From an uncultured Jannaschia sp. (GTDB lineage Bacteria > Pseudomonadota > Alphaproteobacteria > Rhodobacterales > Rhodobacteraceae): a DNA stretch of 64,000 bases. The notes under the pieces were generated by a model. The model was not told the DNA's origin. It saw only the letters and a program-made list of their open reading frames with translations, and made no database searches. Positions 24,980 through 34,097 of the stretch are shown here, piece by piece; position 1 is the stretch's first letter; each line of letters begins with the position of its first letter. The position numbers and the translations under genes were made by a program. The stretch is from positions 46,001-110,000 of the forward strand of contig NZ_CANNEZ010000001.1 in the NCBI RefSeq assembly GCF_947503795.1, in the 5' to 3' direction.

Positions 24980-25828
24980 TCAGTCCTCGCGGACGATGTG
25001 CACCGTGCGGTTAGGGAAGGGGATGTCCACGCCCGCGGCGTCCAGCGCCAGCTTCACGTCGCGGTTCATGTCCTTCCAGTAGCCGAAGAAATCGGTTCGC
25101 TTGACCCAGGCCCGGACGAGGAAATCGACCGACGAGGCGCCGAGTGCGTCGACCTTGATCGTCGGCTCCGGCTCGCCGAGGAAGCGCGCGTCGGACGTGA
25201 TCGTGTCGCGGATGACCTGCTCCACCAGACCCAGGTCGGCGTCGTAGGCCACGCCGAAGATCCATTCGGCCTGTCGCGTATCGTAGGCCGAGTAATTGGT
25301 GATCGTGTTCCCCCAGACCTCGGAATTGGGGATGATGATCTGCACGTTCCCGATGCTGGCCAGTTCCGTGAAGTTGAGGTTGATCGATTTCACCGTCCCG
25401 CTCTCGCCGTTGATGGAGACGAAATCGCCCAGCTTGATGGGCCGGAAGAAGATCAGCATCACGCCCGCCGCCACGTTCGAAAGCGTGCCCTGTAGTGCCA
25501 GTCCGATGGCGAGGCCCGCCGCACCGATGACGGCGATGAGCGATGTGGTCTGGATGCCGAACGTGTTCAGCACGATCACGAACGCCAGACCGATCACCAC
25601 GTAGCGGGCGATGTTGGCGAGGAAGTCGAACAGCGTCTTGTCCAGGCGCGCGTGCCTGTCGGCCAGCGTCTTGATGCGGCGGCCGACCCAACCCGAAATC
25701 AGGAAGCCGACGAAGAGGACGAGGATCGCCGCCAGGATATCGCCCAGCAGCGCCGCGAGAAAATCGAACGAGATGAAGTCGCCCAGCGTCCTGCCGGCAT
25801 AGATCTCGGTCGAGAGCAATTCGTTCAT
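24980..25828 (-). CDS. small-conductance mechanosensitive channel (MscS family)
   Basis: A 282-residue inner-membrane channel with about three N-terminal transmembrane helices. The pore helix G-A-A-G-L-A-I-G-L-A-L-Q-G-T-L-S-N-V-A-A-G is followed by the beta domain I-K-L-G-D-F-V-S-I-N-G and a cytoplasmic alpha/beta domain with P-N-S-E-V-W-G-N-T-I-T-N. The size equals E. coli MscS (286). It releases solutes on hypo-osmotic shock. It starts one base inside the stop of the PCD gene (TGATG), at the end of a five-gene operon. Confidence 0.94.
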   Translation of the reverse strand: MNELLSTEIYAGRTLGDFISFDFLAALLGDILAAILVLFVGFLISGWVGRRIKTLADRHARLDKTLFDFLANIARYVVIGLAFVIVLNTFGIQTTSLIAVIGAAGLAIGLALQGTLSNVAAGVMLIFFRPIKLGDFVSINGESGTVKSINLNFTELASIGNVQIIIPNSEVWGNTITNYSAYDTRQAEWIFGVAYDADLGLVEQVIRDTITSDARFLGEPEPTIKVDALGASSVDFLVRAWVKRTDFFGYWKDMNRDVKLALDAAGVDIPFPNRTVHIVRED

Positions 25829-26067
25829 CAGGTCAGTCCGTCGATCGCCTCGGCCAGACGGTGATCCCTGTCGGTGATGCCGCCCGAATCATGGCTCGTA
25901 AGCCGGATGTCGACGCGGTTCCAGACATTCGTCCAGTCGGGATGATGATCGTGGCGTTCGGCCAACAGGGCGACGCGCGACATGAAGGCCCAGGCTTCCG
26001 CGAAGTCGGCGAAGACGAAGCGCCGTTCCAGCCCGCCTTCGCGTATCGTCCATTCCCCTTCGGTCAT
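25828..26067 (-). CDS. phhB: 4a-hydroxytetrahydrobiopterin dehydratase (PCD/DCoH)
   Basis: A 79-residue pterin-4a-carbinolamine dehydratase. It shows the catalytic histidine cluster [16 protein letters not shown] near residues 37-52 and the C-terminal [10 protein letters not shown] segment. It normally recycles the pterin cofactor of aromatic amino-acid hydroxylases; in genomes lacking a hydroxylase it may aid molybdopterin enzymes. No phenylalanine hydroxylase is adjacent. Its start overlaps the upstream gene by 4 bp and its stop overlaps mscS by 1 bp. Confidence 0.92.
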   Translation of the reverse strand: MTEGEWTIREGGLERRFVFADFAEAWAFMSRVALLAERHDHHPDWTNVWNRVDIRLTSHDSGGITDRDHRLAEAIDGLT

Positions 26068-27251
26068 TCCTGTTCCTCCTGCCGGTCGCGTCGGAACGGA
26101 CCGTAGGCGGTCAGCACCTCGATGTCCTGCTCGATGGCATCGGCCTCGGCGTCGAGGAATTGCGCGATGGCCCGGCGGAAGCCCTCGTTCGGGATATGGT
26201 GCAGCGAGTGGCAGACCACGGGGAGGTAGCCGCGCGCCAGCTTGTGATCGCCCTGCGCCCCCGCCTCGACCCGGTCGAGGCCCCGCGCGATGGCATGCTC
26301 GATGGCCTGATAGTAGCACAGCTCGAAATGCAGGGCCGGGTGGTGTTCGGCACAGCCCCAGTAGCGCCCGTAGAGCACGTCGCGTCCGATGAAGTTCAGG
26401 GCGCCCGCGACCGGCTCACCCTCGCGTTCGGCCAGCACCAGAAGGACGTCGTGCCGCATCGTCTCCTGCACGCGGTCGAAGAACGCGCGCGTCAGGTAGG
26501 GTTGGCCCCATTTGCGCGCGCCCGTGTCCTGGTAGAAGCGCCAGAACGCGTCCCAATGATGCGGCTTCAGATCGTCGCCCGTATAGGCCCGGATGACGCC
26601 GCCGAAGCCCCGCGCCGTGGCCCGCTCCTTGCGCAGCGTCTTGCGCTTCCGGCTGGAGAGCGCGGCGAGGAAGGCATCGAAATCCGCGTAGCCGTCGTTG
26701 AACCAGTGATATTGCTGGCTCGCCCGCGCCATCAGGCCTTTGGCCACGCCCGCATCGCGCTCGGCCGCGGTACAGAAGGTGACGTGGAGCGACGACAGGT
26801 CGTTCTGCTCGGTCACCGCCACCATGCCCTGAACCAGCGCATCGAACCCAACCTCCGCATGGTCGGGATGCACGAGGAACCGTCGCCCCGTCGCGGGCGT
26901 GAACGGTACCGCGACCTGAAGCTTGGGATAGTAGTCGCCGCCCGCACGCTCCCAGGCGTGGGCCCAGTTGTGGTCGAAGATATATTCGCCCTGGCTGTGA
27001 CCCTTGGCGTACATCGGCGCGACCGCGATCACGTCGTCGCCGCGACGCGCGGTCATGTAGTGCGGCTGCCAACCGGTGCCGGGCCCGACGCTGCCGCTTT
27101 CTTCGAGGGCGCGCAGGAAGCGATATGTCGTGAACGGATCGTCGGGCGGGCCGCCATCGGCCGCCTCGGGGCAGGCACAGGCATCCCAATCGACGGCGTC
27201 GATCTGGTCGAGGCTTTGCAGGATGTGGAGTTCGACGGCGGTGTCGGTCAT
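26064..27251 (-). CDS. GNAT/FemAB-like peptidoglycan-type N-acyltransferase (DUF482)
   Basis: A 395-residue cytoplasmic protein of the DUF482/FemAB-like group. Recognisable blocks are [17 protein letters not shown] near the N-terminus, [18 protein letters not shown], and [12 protein letters not shown] near residue 310, followed by [13 protein letters not shown]. Members are annotated as peptidoglycan biosynthesis/recognition proteins by distant similarity to aminoacyl transferases, but no substrate has been shown. The start at 27251 follows the GDPD stop by 25 bp. Confidence 0.82.
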   Translation of the reverse strand: MTDTAVELHILQSLDQIDAVDWDACACPEAADGGPPDDPFTTYRFLRALEESGSVGPGTGWQPHYMTARRGDDVIAVAPMYAKGHSQGEYIFDHNWAHAWERAGGDYYPKLQVAVPFTPATGRRFLVHPDHAEVGFDALVQGMVAVTEQNDLSSLHVTFCTAAERDAGVAKGLMARASQQYHWFNDGYADFDAFLAALSSRKRKTLRKERATARGFGGVIRAYTGDDLKPHHWDAFWRFYQDTGARKWGQPYLTRAFFDRVQETMRHDVLLVLAEREGEPVAGALNFIGRDVLYGRYWGCAEHHPALHFELCYYQAIEHAIARGLDRVEAGAQGDHKLARGYLPVVCHSLHHIPNEGFRRAIAQFLDAEADAIEQDIEVLTAYGPFRRDRQEEQE

Positions 27252-27276
27252 CGACCAGAGTTGGGGTGCCCGCCCG

Positions 27277-28017
27277 TCAGGGCAAGTAGCCTTCGAAGGT
27301 GACACCGTCGGCGATGCGCAGGGCGGTGGCCTCGGCCGTCGCCGAGCGCACCGTCCAGCAGAGGATCGAACGCCCCGTGGCGCGGACCCGCGCCACCTCG
27401 GGCATGTCGAGCGCGGCCGCCTCGTGGCTGATGAATTGCGCGCCGACCCGGTCGAGATCGGGCATCGCGCGCAGCCGGTCGCGGGTCGCGGCGCCCAGTT
27501 CGGGCCAGTGCGCCGGGTCGAAGGCCGAGGTCGTCAGGCCGCGCGGCAGGTCGGGCGCGCGTTCGGCCAAATGAGCCACCGCGTGCGGGTTGAACGACAT
27601 CACCGCGACTTCGCCACCATAACCGTGCAGCGCGTCGATCACCGCGTCCTCGAGGGGGCCGACATTCGGGCCCATCTCGCCGTCCTGGTCCTTCACCTCG
27701 ATCAGCAGCGGAACCGCGCCGTCGACCATCGCGAGCACTTCGGCCAGCGTCGGGATGCCGTCCGCGCCGCCACGCAGCCGGGTCCGGCCCAGATCGTCGG
27801 CGGTATGCCCGGCGACCGGCCCGGTCGCATCGGTCAGCCGGTCGAGCACGGCATCGTGGAACACCATCGCCACGCCGTCCGACGCGGGCTGGATGTCGAT
27901 CTCGATCGCGTAGCCCCGGTCCAGCGCCGCTCGGATCGCCGCGCGGCTGTTCTCGGGGCGCCCGTCGCGTCGGTCGTGAAGCGCGCGATGGGCGATATGG
28001 ACGGGCAGCCGGATCAT
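27277..28017 (-). CDS. glycerophosphodiester phosphodiesterase
   Basis: A 246-residue TIM-barrel phosphodiesterase of the GDPD family. It shows H-I-A-H-R-A-L with the catalytic His near residue 10, P-E-N-S near residue 21, I-E-I-D-I-Q, and V-F-H-D with the second His near residue 54. It hydrolyses glycerophosphodiesters to glycerol-3-phosphate and an alcohol. There is no signal peptide, so it is the cytoplasmic UgpQ-like form. The start overlaps the RidA stop by 4 bp. Confidence 0.92.
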   Translation of the reverse strand: MIRLPVHIAHRALHDRRDGRPENSRAAIRAALDRGYAIEIDIQPASDGVAMVFHDAVLDRLTDATGPVAGHTADDLGRTRLRGGADGIPTLAEVLAMVDGAVPLLIEVKDQDGEMGPNVGPLEDAVIDALHGYGGEVAVMSFNPHAVAHLAERAPDLPRGLTTSAFDPAHWPELGAATRDRLRAMPDLDRVGAQFISHEAAALDMPEVARVRATGRSILCWTVRSATAEATALRIADGVTFEGYLP

Positions 28018-28469
28018 GCGACCCGGAAAATGCCCTCGATCTCGACCGCGACGCCGAAGGGCAGGACCGCGCCCACGGCCGAGCGGCTGTGGCGGCCGGC
28101 ATCCCCGAGGATCTCGACCAGCACGTCGGACGCGCCGTTCACGACCTTCGGCTGGTCGGTGAAGTCGGGGGTGCTGTTGACGAAGGCGGTCAGCTTCACG
28201 ACCTGCTGCAGCCGCTCGATATCCCCGTCGCAGGCCGCGCGGACCTGCGCCAGAAGGCTGATGGCGCAGGCCCGTGCGGCGGCGGCGCCGTCCTCGACGG
28301 ACATGTCGTCGCCCAGCCGACCCGTGATCAGGCCGTCGGGTCCGGCACTGATCTGACCGGAGACGAACAGAAGGTCGCCCGTTCGCACGGCCGGGACGTA
28401 GTTGGCTTGCGGCGCCGGTGCGTCCGGCAATGTGATCCCGAGGTCGGCGAGGCGCTGGGCGATGGACAT
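28014..28469 (-). CDS. RidA family protein (YjgF/YER057c/UK114)
   Basis: A 151-residue protein of the RidA superfamily in its longer YjgF-like form. It begins MSIAQRLADLGITLPDAPAP and contains the family core L-L-F-V-S-G-Q-I, A-C-A-I-S-L-L-A-Q-V-R, V-K-L-T-A-F-V-N-S and the C-terminal G-R-H-S-R-S-A-V-G-A-V-L-P-F-G-V-A-V-E-I. The conserved Arg in R-H-S-R-S, needed for imine deaminase activity in RidA proper, appears to be present. RidA clears reactive enamine/imine intermediates from PLP dehydratases. It heads the RidA-GDPD-FemAB-PCD-MscS operon. Confidence 0.9.
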   Translation of the reverse strand: MSIAQRLADLGITLPDAPAPQANYVPAVRTGDLLFVSGQISAGPDGLITGRLGDDMSVEDGAAAARACAISLLAQVRAACDGDIERLQQVVKLTAFVNSTPDFTDQPKVVNGASDVLVEILGDAGRHSRSAVGAVLPFGVAVEIEGIFRVA

Positions 28470-28538
28470 GGCATTAGGGCTCCGGAGCGATGTGGTTGCG
28501 CGACGCTGGCACGGGGGCGCAGAATTGTGAAGCCGGGC

Positions 28539-29900
28539 TCAGGGCTCGCGGAAGGCCCGCCCGAAATACCGCTCAAGCGGCTGGACCAGGTACCGCAGAA
28601 GGGTGCGATCCCCGGTGCGCAGGAACGCATCGACGGGGATGCCGGGCCGCAGCAGGTACGTCAGGCGCGTAGCGGCCCCGGTCTCCATCTCGATCTCCAG
28701 CCGGTAGCGCATCACGCCCGGCGCCGCCTCATGGGCATCGGGCGCCACAGCCCGCACATGGCCCGCGACTGTTCCCGAACGCGTCGGGTCCAACGTCGGA
28801 AAGCGCAGCATGGCCGGCTGGCCCGGTCGCACATCTTCGATATCGGCGGCCGCGACCGACGCCTGCACCGTAGCCATCCGCCCGCCCGGTATGATCCGCG
28901 CCACGGGCGCGCCGGGCATCAGCACGGCGCCGGCGGCGACACGCTCGACCTCGTGGAGAGTGCCCGAAACGGGCGCGCGGATATCCAGCCGCGCGATCCG
29001 GCCGTCCAATTCCGCGGCGCGCGCGGCAAGATCGGCCGCCTGCAAGGCGAGATCGCGCAGCTCCGCGACGGCCCGCGTTCGCGCCTCCGCCCGGTGGCGG
29101 ATCACGTCCTGCGCAAGATCGGCATCACGCCCGTCAAGGCGCGCCATTTCGGCCTGGATCGCCGCTCGTGCCGCCGAAAGGCGCGCGACCTCGCGGTTGA
29201 GCCCCGAGAGGCGCGCGGTCTGGGTCAGGCCGCGTTCCATCAACGCCGTCTGCGCATCCCGCTCCTCCGACACGAGGCGGATCTGGTCGGCCAAGGCGGC
29301 GTCCTGCGCCCCGAGCGCGTCGCGTTCGCGCGCATGGAGCGCGGTCCGGTCTGCCAGATGGGCGTCCATGTCCGCCAGGGTCTGGCGATGCGCGGCCAGA
29401 AGGTCCTGCTGGCCGCGCAGCATCGCGACCTGTTCCGGGGCTTCGGGGCCGCTGAAGGTGTCAGGTGGGCGCAGGGCGTCGCGCCCGTCGCGCTCGGCCT
29501 CCAGGCGGGCCATGCGGACCGCGATTTCGGATCGGCGCCGGGCGATCCGTGCCGCCTCCTCGATCAGGCCGTCGCCCTCGAGCCGGATCAGCAGGTCGCC
29601 GGCCGCCACGCGGTCATGCTCGGACACGGCGCGCATCGCGACCCGTCCACCGTCGAGATGCGCCACCGTCACCGCGTCCCCCGCGACCGCGATCCGGCCC
29701 GCTGCGATCACCGCGCCCGAAATCGGGACCGTCGCACCCCAGACGACGAGGCCGCCGCAGAGCAGCGCGAGCGCGATGAGCCCCGGCAGGACGAAGGCCC
29801 GGACCGGCCAATCCCGGTCAGGCGGGGTCGCGGCGTCGGTCGCTCCCTTTGGTGCGGGGAAGCGAGGCGTCGCCGGGACGGGCGTGTTCAAGGCGTTCAT
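28539..29900 (-). CDS. HlyD family type I secretion membrane fusion protein
   Basis: A 453-residue periplasmic adaptor. It has a short cytoplasmic N-terminus, one transmembrane helix (FVLPGLIALALLCGGLVVWG, about residues 31-50), a lipoyl half-motif (GRIAVAGDAVTVAHLDGGRV), a long coiled-coil hairpin rich in Ala, Arg, Asp and Glu (about residues 105-285), then the second lipoyl half (RLDIRAPVSGTLHEV) and the beta-barrel. This is the PrtE/HlyD layout linking an ABC exporter to an outer-membrane TolC protein. It overlaps the ABC gene by 4 bp. No RTX substrate or TolC gene is nearby. Confidence 0.9.
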   Translation of the reverse strand: MNALNTPVPATPRFPAPKGATDAATPPDRDWPVRAFVLPGLIALALLCGGLVVWGATVPISGAVIAAGRIAVAGDAVTVAHLDGGRVAMRAVSEHDRVAAGDLLIRLEGDGLIEEAARIARRRSEIAVRMARLEAERDGRDALRPPDTFSGPEAPEQVAMLRGQQDLLAAHRQTLADMDAHLADRTALHARERDALGAQDAALADQIRLVSEERDAQTALMERGLTQTARLSGLNREVARLSAARAAIQAEMARLDGRDADLAQDVIRHRAEARTRAVAELRDLALQAADLAARAAELDGRIARLDIRAPVSGTLHEVERVAAGAVLMPGAPVARIIPGGRMATVQASVAAADIEDVRPGQPAMLRFPTLDPTRSGTVAGHVRAVAPDAHEAAPGVMRYRLEIEMETGAATRLTYLLRPGIPVDAFLRTGDRTLLRYLVQPLERYFGRAFREP

Positions 29901-31609
29901 GGCGGCGTCGCGGCACGGGCGGGCTGCGCCTCCGGTCCGGCGCGGCGCCGCAGCACCGCGTCGCGCGGCCCGTGGTCAGCGACGCGGCCGTCGGACAGGA
30001 CGATCACCGTCTCGCAGTCGCGCAGCGCGAACGCGCGATGGGCCATGATGACGACCGCCGCGCCGCGCGCCTTTGCCTGGCGGATCGCGTGTTGGAATGC
30101 GGCCAGACCCGGATCGTCCAGCGCGGCGGTGGGATCGTCGAGAACCAGAAGCGGCGGGCGTCCATGAAGCGCGCGGGCGAACGCGATCCGCTGCACCAGT
30201 CCGGCGGGCATCGCGTCGTCGCATCGCGTCCCGTAGCCGTCGGGCAGGGCCCGGATCACGGCATCCGCACCGGCGGCGCGGGCCGTGGCGCGGGCCTCGG
30301 CAAGACCGGCCGACGGGTCGAAACGGACGATGTTCTCGGCGATCGAACCCGGCAGAAGGCGCGGCAACTGCGGCAGGTAACCGATCAGTGCGGCTCGTAT
30401 GTCCGGAGGCTGCGCGGTCAGGTCCTCGTCCCCGAGCCGCAGGGTGCCATCGAACGGATCGAGCGCTCCGGCGATGGTCCCTGCCAGCGCGCTCTTGCCC
30501 GCCCCGCTGAGCCCGATCACGCCCAATGCGGCCCCAGCGGGCACCGTCAGGTCGATATGGCGCAGGATCGGCCGCGTCGCGCCGAGGAGCGCCACGCAGA
30601 GATGGCGGATCACGAAGGGTGGGCGCGCGGTGATCCGGCCCGGCGTGGCGATCGGCGGGGCGTCGGCGGTTAAGTCGAGGGCGCCGAGGCTCCTCCGCGC
30701 GTCGCGCGCCGCGCGGATCACGGGCCCGCCCGCGATCGCCTGCTCCAGCGGCGCGAGTGCGCGGCCGAGCATCAGGGCCGAGACGAACATCGCCCCCGCC
30801 GTCAGCTTGTCATGGATCACCAGGAATGCGGCCGCGCCCAGCATCGCCGATTGCAGCCCGAGGCGGAGCGTGCGTGCACCGGTCGTGAAGGCGCCGGCCC
30901 GGTCGGAGAGCGCGACGATCCGGTCCAGCGCGGCCGCGCGCGCGCCGCGCCACCGCGCTGCGGCGGCATCCGCCATGCCGAAGAGCCGCACGGTAGCGAG
31001 ATGGTCGCGCAGCGAAGCCCCCTCCTCTTCGGCGGCGCTGCCGGCGGCGTCCATCTCGGCGCGGGGCGTCGCAATGGCGATCCGTTGCAGCTGATCCAGC
31101 CCCACGAGGATCAGCGCGCCCGCGAGGGCGACCGCGCCGAGCATTGGGTGGAAGATCCCGATCGCGAGGATCAGAACCGGCGTCCAAGGCAGGTCGAAGA
31201 GCGCGAGGAAGACCGGGGCCGAGGGCAACGCGCGGATCGCGTCGATGGCCCGCGCCACATCGCGGATGTCGGCCTCGGTGCGTGTGGTCCCGGAAGCCGT
31301 GGCGGTCGCGACATGCCCGTCCAGCGCGGATTGCAGGCGCGCGCCGAGCCGCAGCGCGATCCGGGCGCGGAGGTGGTCGAGCACGGCCATCGCGACGAAC
31401 AGCGCCGCGGCGAGGATCGACAGCGCGACGAGCGTGGCCTCGGACCGCGAGGTCAGCACGCGCTCGTAGACCTGCAGCATATAGAGCGGGCCGGTGAGCA
31501 TCAGCAGGTTCACCGCGACCGAGAAGATCGCGATCATGGTTAACGCGGGTGTCCCGACGGTGCGGAGGGTCGGCAAGGCGACCGCTCCGCCCCGCCGGTG
31601 GGGCCTCAT
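29897..31609 (-). CDS. type I secretion permease/ATPase (PrtD-like), with degenerate ATPase motifs
   Basis: A 570-residue ABC exporter half-transporter: about six transmembrane helices (residues about 20-290) then an ATPase domain. The Walker A motif is normal (IGLSGAGKSALAG), and the Q-loop (Y-L-P-Q) and switch histidine (I-M-A-H-R) are present. However, the signature region reads M-P-A-G-L-V-Q-R-I-A-F-A-R-A-L instead of L-S-G-G-Q-R-Q-R, and Walker B reads VLDDPTAALD with Asp in place of the catalytic Glu. The N-terminus lacks a C39 peptidase domain, as in PrtD. The start at 31609 is tentative; an ATG at 31660 would overlap the PBP gene. It forms a pair with the HlyD gene. Confidence 0.85.
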   Translation of the reverse strand: MRPHRRGGAVALPTLRTVGTPALTMIAIFSVAVNLLMLTGPLYMLQVYERVLTSRSEATLVALSILAAALFVAMAVLDHLRARIALRLGARLQSALDGHVATATASGTTRTEADIRDVARAIDAIRALPSAPVFLALFDLPWTPVLILAIGIFHPMLGAVALAGALILVGLDQLQRIAIATPRAEMDAAGSAAEEEGASLRDHLATVRLFGMADAAAARWRGARAAALDRIVALSDRAGAFTTGARTLRLGLQSAMLGAAAFLVIHDKLTAGAMFVSALMLGRALAPLEQAIAGGPVIRAARDARRSLGALDLTADAPPIATPGRITARPPFVIRHLCVALLGATRPILRHIDLTVPAGAALGVIGLSGAGKSALAGTIAGALDPFDGTLRLGDEDLTAQPPDIRAALIGYLPQLPRLLPGSIAENIVRFDPSAGLAEARATARAAGADAVIRALPDGYGTRCDDAMPAGLVQRIAFARALHGRPPLLVLDDPTAALDDPGLAAFQHAIRQAKARGAAVVIMAHRAFALRDCETVIVLSDGRVADHGPRDAVLRRRAGPEAQPARAATPP

Positions 31610-31628
31610 CCTCGGGCGTCCGCCATTG

Positions 31629-33788
31629 TCAGTTGCGCCCGAAGATGCCGCCAAGCACATCCATCAGGATGCGCTCCGCGATATCAGGTTGACGGGCGGG
31701 GGCCTGCTGCTGGGGCGCAGGCTGCGGCTGTTGGGGAACAGGCCGCGCCTCGCGTGGGGGATCGATCATCGGCAGGGGCGTGACGGGGGCGCCGTCATGG
31801 ACGCGGGCCATCGTCTCCCGCCAGATCTCCGCCGGGAGGCCGCCGCCGGTGACGCCGGTCAGGGGCGTGTTGTCGTCGTAGCCCATCCAGACGCCCGCGA
31901 CGTAATCGCCGGTAAAGCCGATGAACCATGCATCCCGCGCGGCCTGCGTTGTGCCGGTCTTGCCCGCGGCGGGCCGGTCGCCGGGCAGGGCGGCCCGCGT
32001 GCCGGTGCCCGCCGCGACGACGCGGGACATCATGTAGACGAGCTGGCGCGCGGCGTCCTCGGTGATGACGCGCTCGCCCAGCCCGCCCTCGTGATCCAGG
32101 AGCGAGCCATCCTCGCCGCGCAGTGAAAGCGACGTCAGGCCGTAGGGCGTCACGCTGGTGCCGCCATTGAGGATCCCCGCATAGGCGCCTGTCATCTCGA
32201 GCAGGGTCGATTCGCTGACGCCGAGGGCCAGCGCGGGGCCTTGCGCCAGGTCGCTGCGGATGCCGAACTGCTCGGCGACCGTGCGGACCACGTCGCGCCC
32301 GACATTCTCGGACAATCGCACGGTTGCGGCGTTGAGCGATCGGGCCAGCGCGTCGGTCAGGCTGACTTCGCCATAGAACTGGTTGGTGTAGTTCGACGGC
32401 GAATAGGTGCCCGATCCGGGCACATCTATCGCAAGCTCGCTGTCGAGGACGGTCGAATCGAACCGCCAGCCAAGATCGAGCGCGGCGGCATAGACGAAGG
32501 GTTTGAAGCTCGACCCGGTCTGGCGGACGGCCTGCGTGGCGCGATTGAACTGGCCGCCGCCGCGGAGATTGCGTCCGCCGACCATGGCGCGCACGGCGCC
32601 GTCAGCACTCATCACGACGATGGCCGCCTGCGCCTCGGAGCCGGCGCGAACCTTCTCCTCGAAGACCCATTCCAGCGCGCCTTCGGCGGCGGCCTGGATG
32701 TCCTTGTCGAGCGTCGTGCGGACGATCACGTCCTCGGTCGTCTCGGAAGTCAGGAAATCGGGCGCGTCGGACATGACCCAGTCGGCGAAGTAGCCGCCCG
32801 TATCCTGCCGCGCGGCGGGCGACAGGCTGGCGGGGGTTTCCATGGCCTGCGTGAACTCGGCGGTCGTCAGAAGGCCCTGGTCGCGCATCAGGCGCAGCAC
32901 GGTCGCGGCGCGGTCACGCGCACGTTGCAGGTCGTTGGTCGGCGCGTAGTAGCTGGGCGCCGGCAGAAGGCCCGAGAGCATCGCGGCCTCGGCGGCGTTT
33001 ACCCGCGCGACGGATTTGCCGAAATAGCGCTGGCTGGCGGCGGCGAAACCCCGCGCCCCCGCGCCAAGGTAGGCGCGGTTGAGATAGATCGACAGGATCT
33101 CGTCCTTCGAGAACTTCGCCTCGAGTGCCAGCGCGTAGGGGATCTCCTTCATCTTCCGCCAGACGGATCCGGCGCGGCAATCGGCCTCGAATTCAGCCTC
33201 GGTCATGCCGAGCGTCTGGTCCCAGTCATTGCCGAGGCAGAGGAGCTTGGCGACCTGCTGCGTGATAGTCGAGCCGCCATTGCCCGAGAGCGGCCCGCGC
33301 CCGGCGGCGAGATTGGTCCGGATCGCGCCCGCGATGCCGCGCGGACTGACGCCGATATGGCGGTAGAAGCGCTTGTCCTCGGACGCGATGACCGCGTCGC
33401 GCAGATAGGGCGAGACGCTATCGGTCGTGACCAGCCCGCCGAAATTGTCGCCCCGCCACGCGAAGGTCTCGCCCGAGCGGTCCTGCAGCGTGACCGAACC
33501 GCGTGCGCGCCCGTCGGCCAGCGTCGCCATGTCGGGGATGCGGGCATAGTTGTAGAAGGTCGCCGCCGTGAGGATGGCCAGCACCACCAGCGCGCCGCGC
33601 CACGAGAGCGCCCAGCCGACGCGGATCAGCATCCGGAACGGCCAGATCAGCCAGCCGAGCGGGCCACGGCGCTTCGGCGCGGCCTTGCGGCGTCGCGCCG
33701 ATGCCTTGCGCGTCGTCGCCGCCGGTTTGGCTGCGGGCGCGCTGCGCCTGCGGTCGGCCACGAGCCGCGTCTTGCCGGATTTTGCCAT
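31629..33788 (-). CDS. class A penicillin-binding protein (PBP1A family)
   Basis: A 719-residue bifunctional peptidoglycan synthase. A basic cytoplasmic N-terminus (R/K-rich, residues 1-45) and one transmembrane helix (about 62-82) precede the GT51 glycosyltransferase domain, with S-E-D-K-R-F-Y-R-H near residue 136, G-G-S-T-I-T-Q-Q and K-D-E-I-L-S-I-Y-L-N. The transpeptidase domain has T-G-S-S-F-K-P (catalytic Ser-x-x-Lys, near 426), S-L-N and K-T-G-T near 611. The C-terminal tail is rich in Pro and Gln (about residues 665-700). The start at 33788 (MAKSGKTRLVAD) was preferred over an ATG at 33875 because it gives the usual basic head; neither has a clear ribosome site. Confidence 0.93.
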   Translation of the reverse strand: MAKSGKTRLVADRRRSAPAAKPAATTRKASARRRKAAPKRRGPLGWLIWPFRMLIRVGWALSWRGALVVLAILTAATFYNYARIPDMATLADGRARGSVTLQDRSGETFAWRGDNFGGLVTTDSVSPYLRDAVIASEDKRFYRHIGVSPRGIAGAIRTNLAAGRGPLSGNGGSTITQQVAKLLCLGNDWDQTLGMTEAEFEADCRAGSVWRKMKEIPYALALEAKFSKDEILSIYLNRAYLGAGARGFAAASQRYFGKSVARVNAAEAAMLSGLLPAPSYYAPTNDLQRARDRAATVLRLMRDQGLLTTAEFTQAMETPASLSPAARQDTGGYFADWVMSDAPDFLTSETTEDVIVRTTLDKDIQAAAEGALEWVFEEKVRAGSEAQAAIVVMSADGAVRAMVGGRNLRGGGQFNRATQAVRQTGSSFKPFVYAAALDLGWRFDSTVLDSELAIDVPGSGTYSPSNYTNQFYGEVSLTDALARSLNAATVRLSENVGRDVVRTVAEQFGIRSDLAQGPALALGVSESTLLEMTGAYAGILNGGTSVTPYGLTSLSLRGEDGSLLDHEGGLGERVITEDAARQLVYMMSRVVAAGTGTRAALPGDRPAAGKTGTTQAARDAWFIGFTGDYVAGVWMGYDDNTPLTGVTGGGLPAEIWRETMARVHDGAPVTPLPMIDPPREARPVPQQPQPAPQQQAPARQPDIAERILMDVLGGIFGRN

Positions 33789-33928
33789 CTGCTGCCCGTC
33801 CCATTCGAGGCGCGGCCATCGGCGGATCGATCCGCCCCCGCCCGCCCAGTGCGGATTTTCCGTCAAGATAGACATTGCCGGACCGGTTGTGCACCCGAAG
33901 GCGTGAATCCTTCGCTAATGCAGCATCC

Positions 33929-33951
33929 GTGCAATGCACAAATATTAGGCA
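33929..33951 (+). promoter_or_regulatory. NtrC-like half-sites upstream of glnK
   Basis: GTGCA-A-TGCAC at 33929-33939 is a perfect palindrome of two NtrC-type half-sites. It overlaps TGCACAAATATTAGGCA (33935-33951), which fits the TGCAC-N7-GTGCA pattern on the left arm and 3 of 5 bases on the right, with an A/T-rich centre. It lies about 150 bp before glnK-amtB, an operon under NtrC control in relatives. Confidence 0.4.
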
Positions 33952-34097
33952 CTGCCTAGCGATTCCGCATTTATTCGCGTCCCCGCCGCCAGACAGGGCG
34001 ATCCGCCGTGGGCGACTCGTTGCGATTTCAGCCCTCTCGCCTCTGATCTGCCCCCATCCGGGCCCCGACGCACGGGCCATGAGAGAAGGGGAAGCAT

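Noticed and set aside
33950..33965. sigma-54 promoter before glnK
   Set aside because: AGGCACTGCCTAGC has only 9 bases between GG and GC instead of 10 and does not match the -24/-12 consensus.
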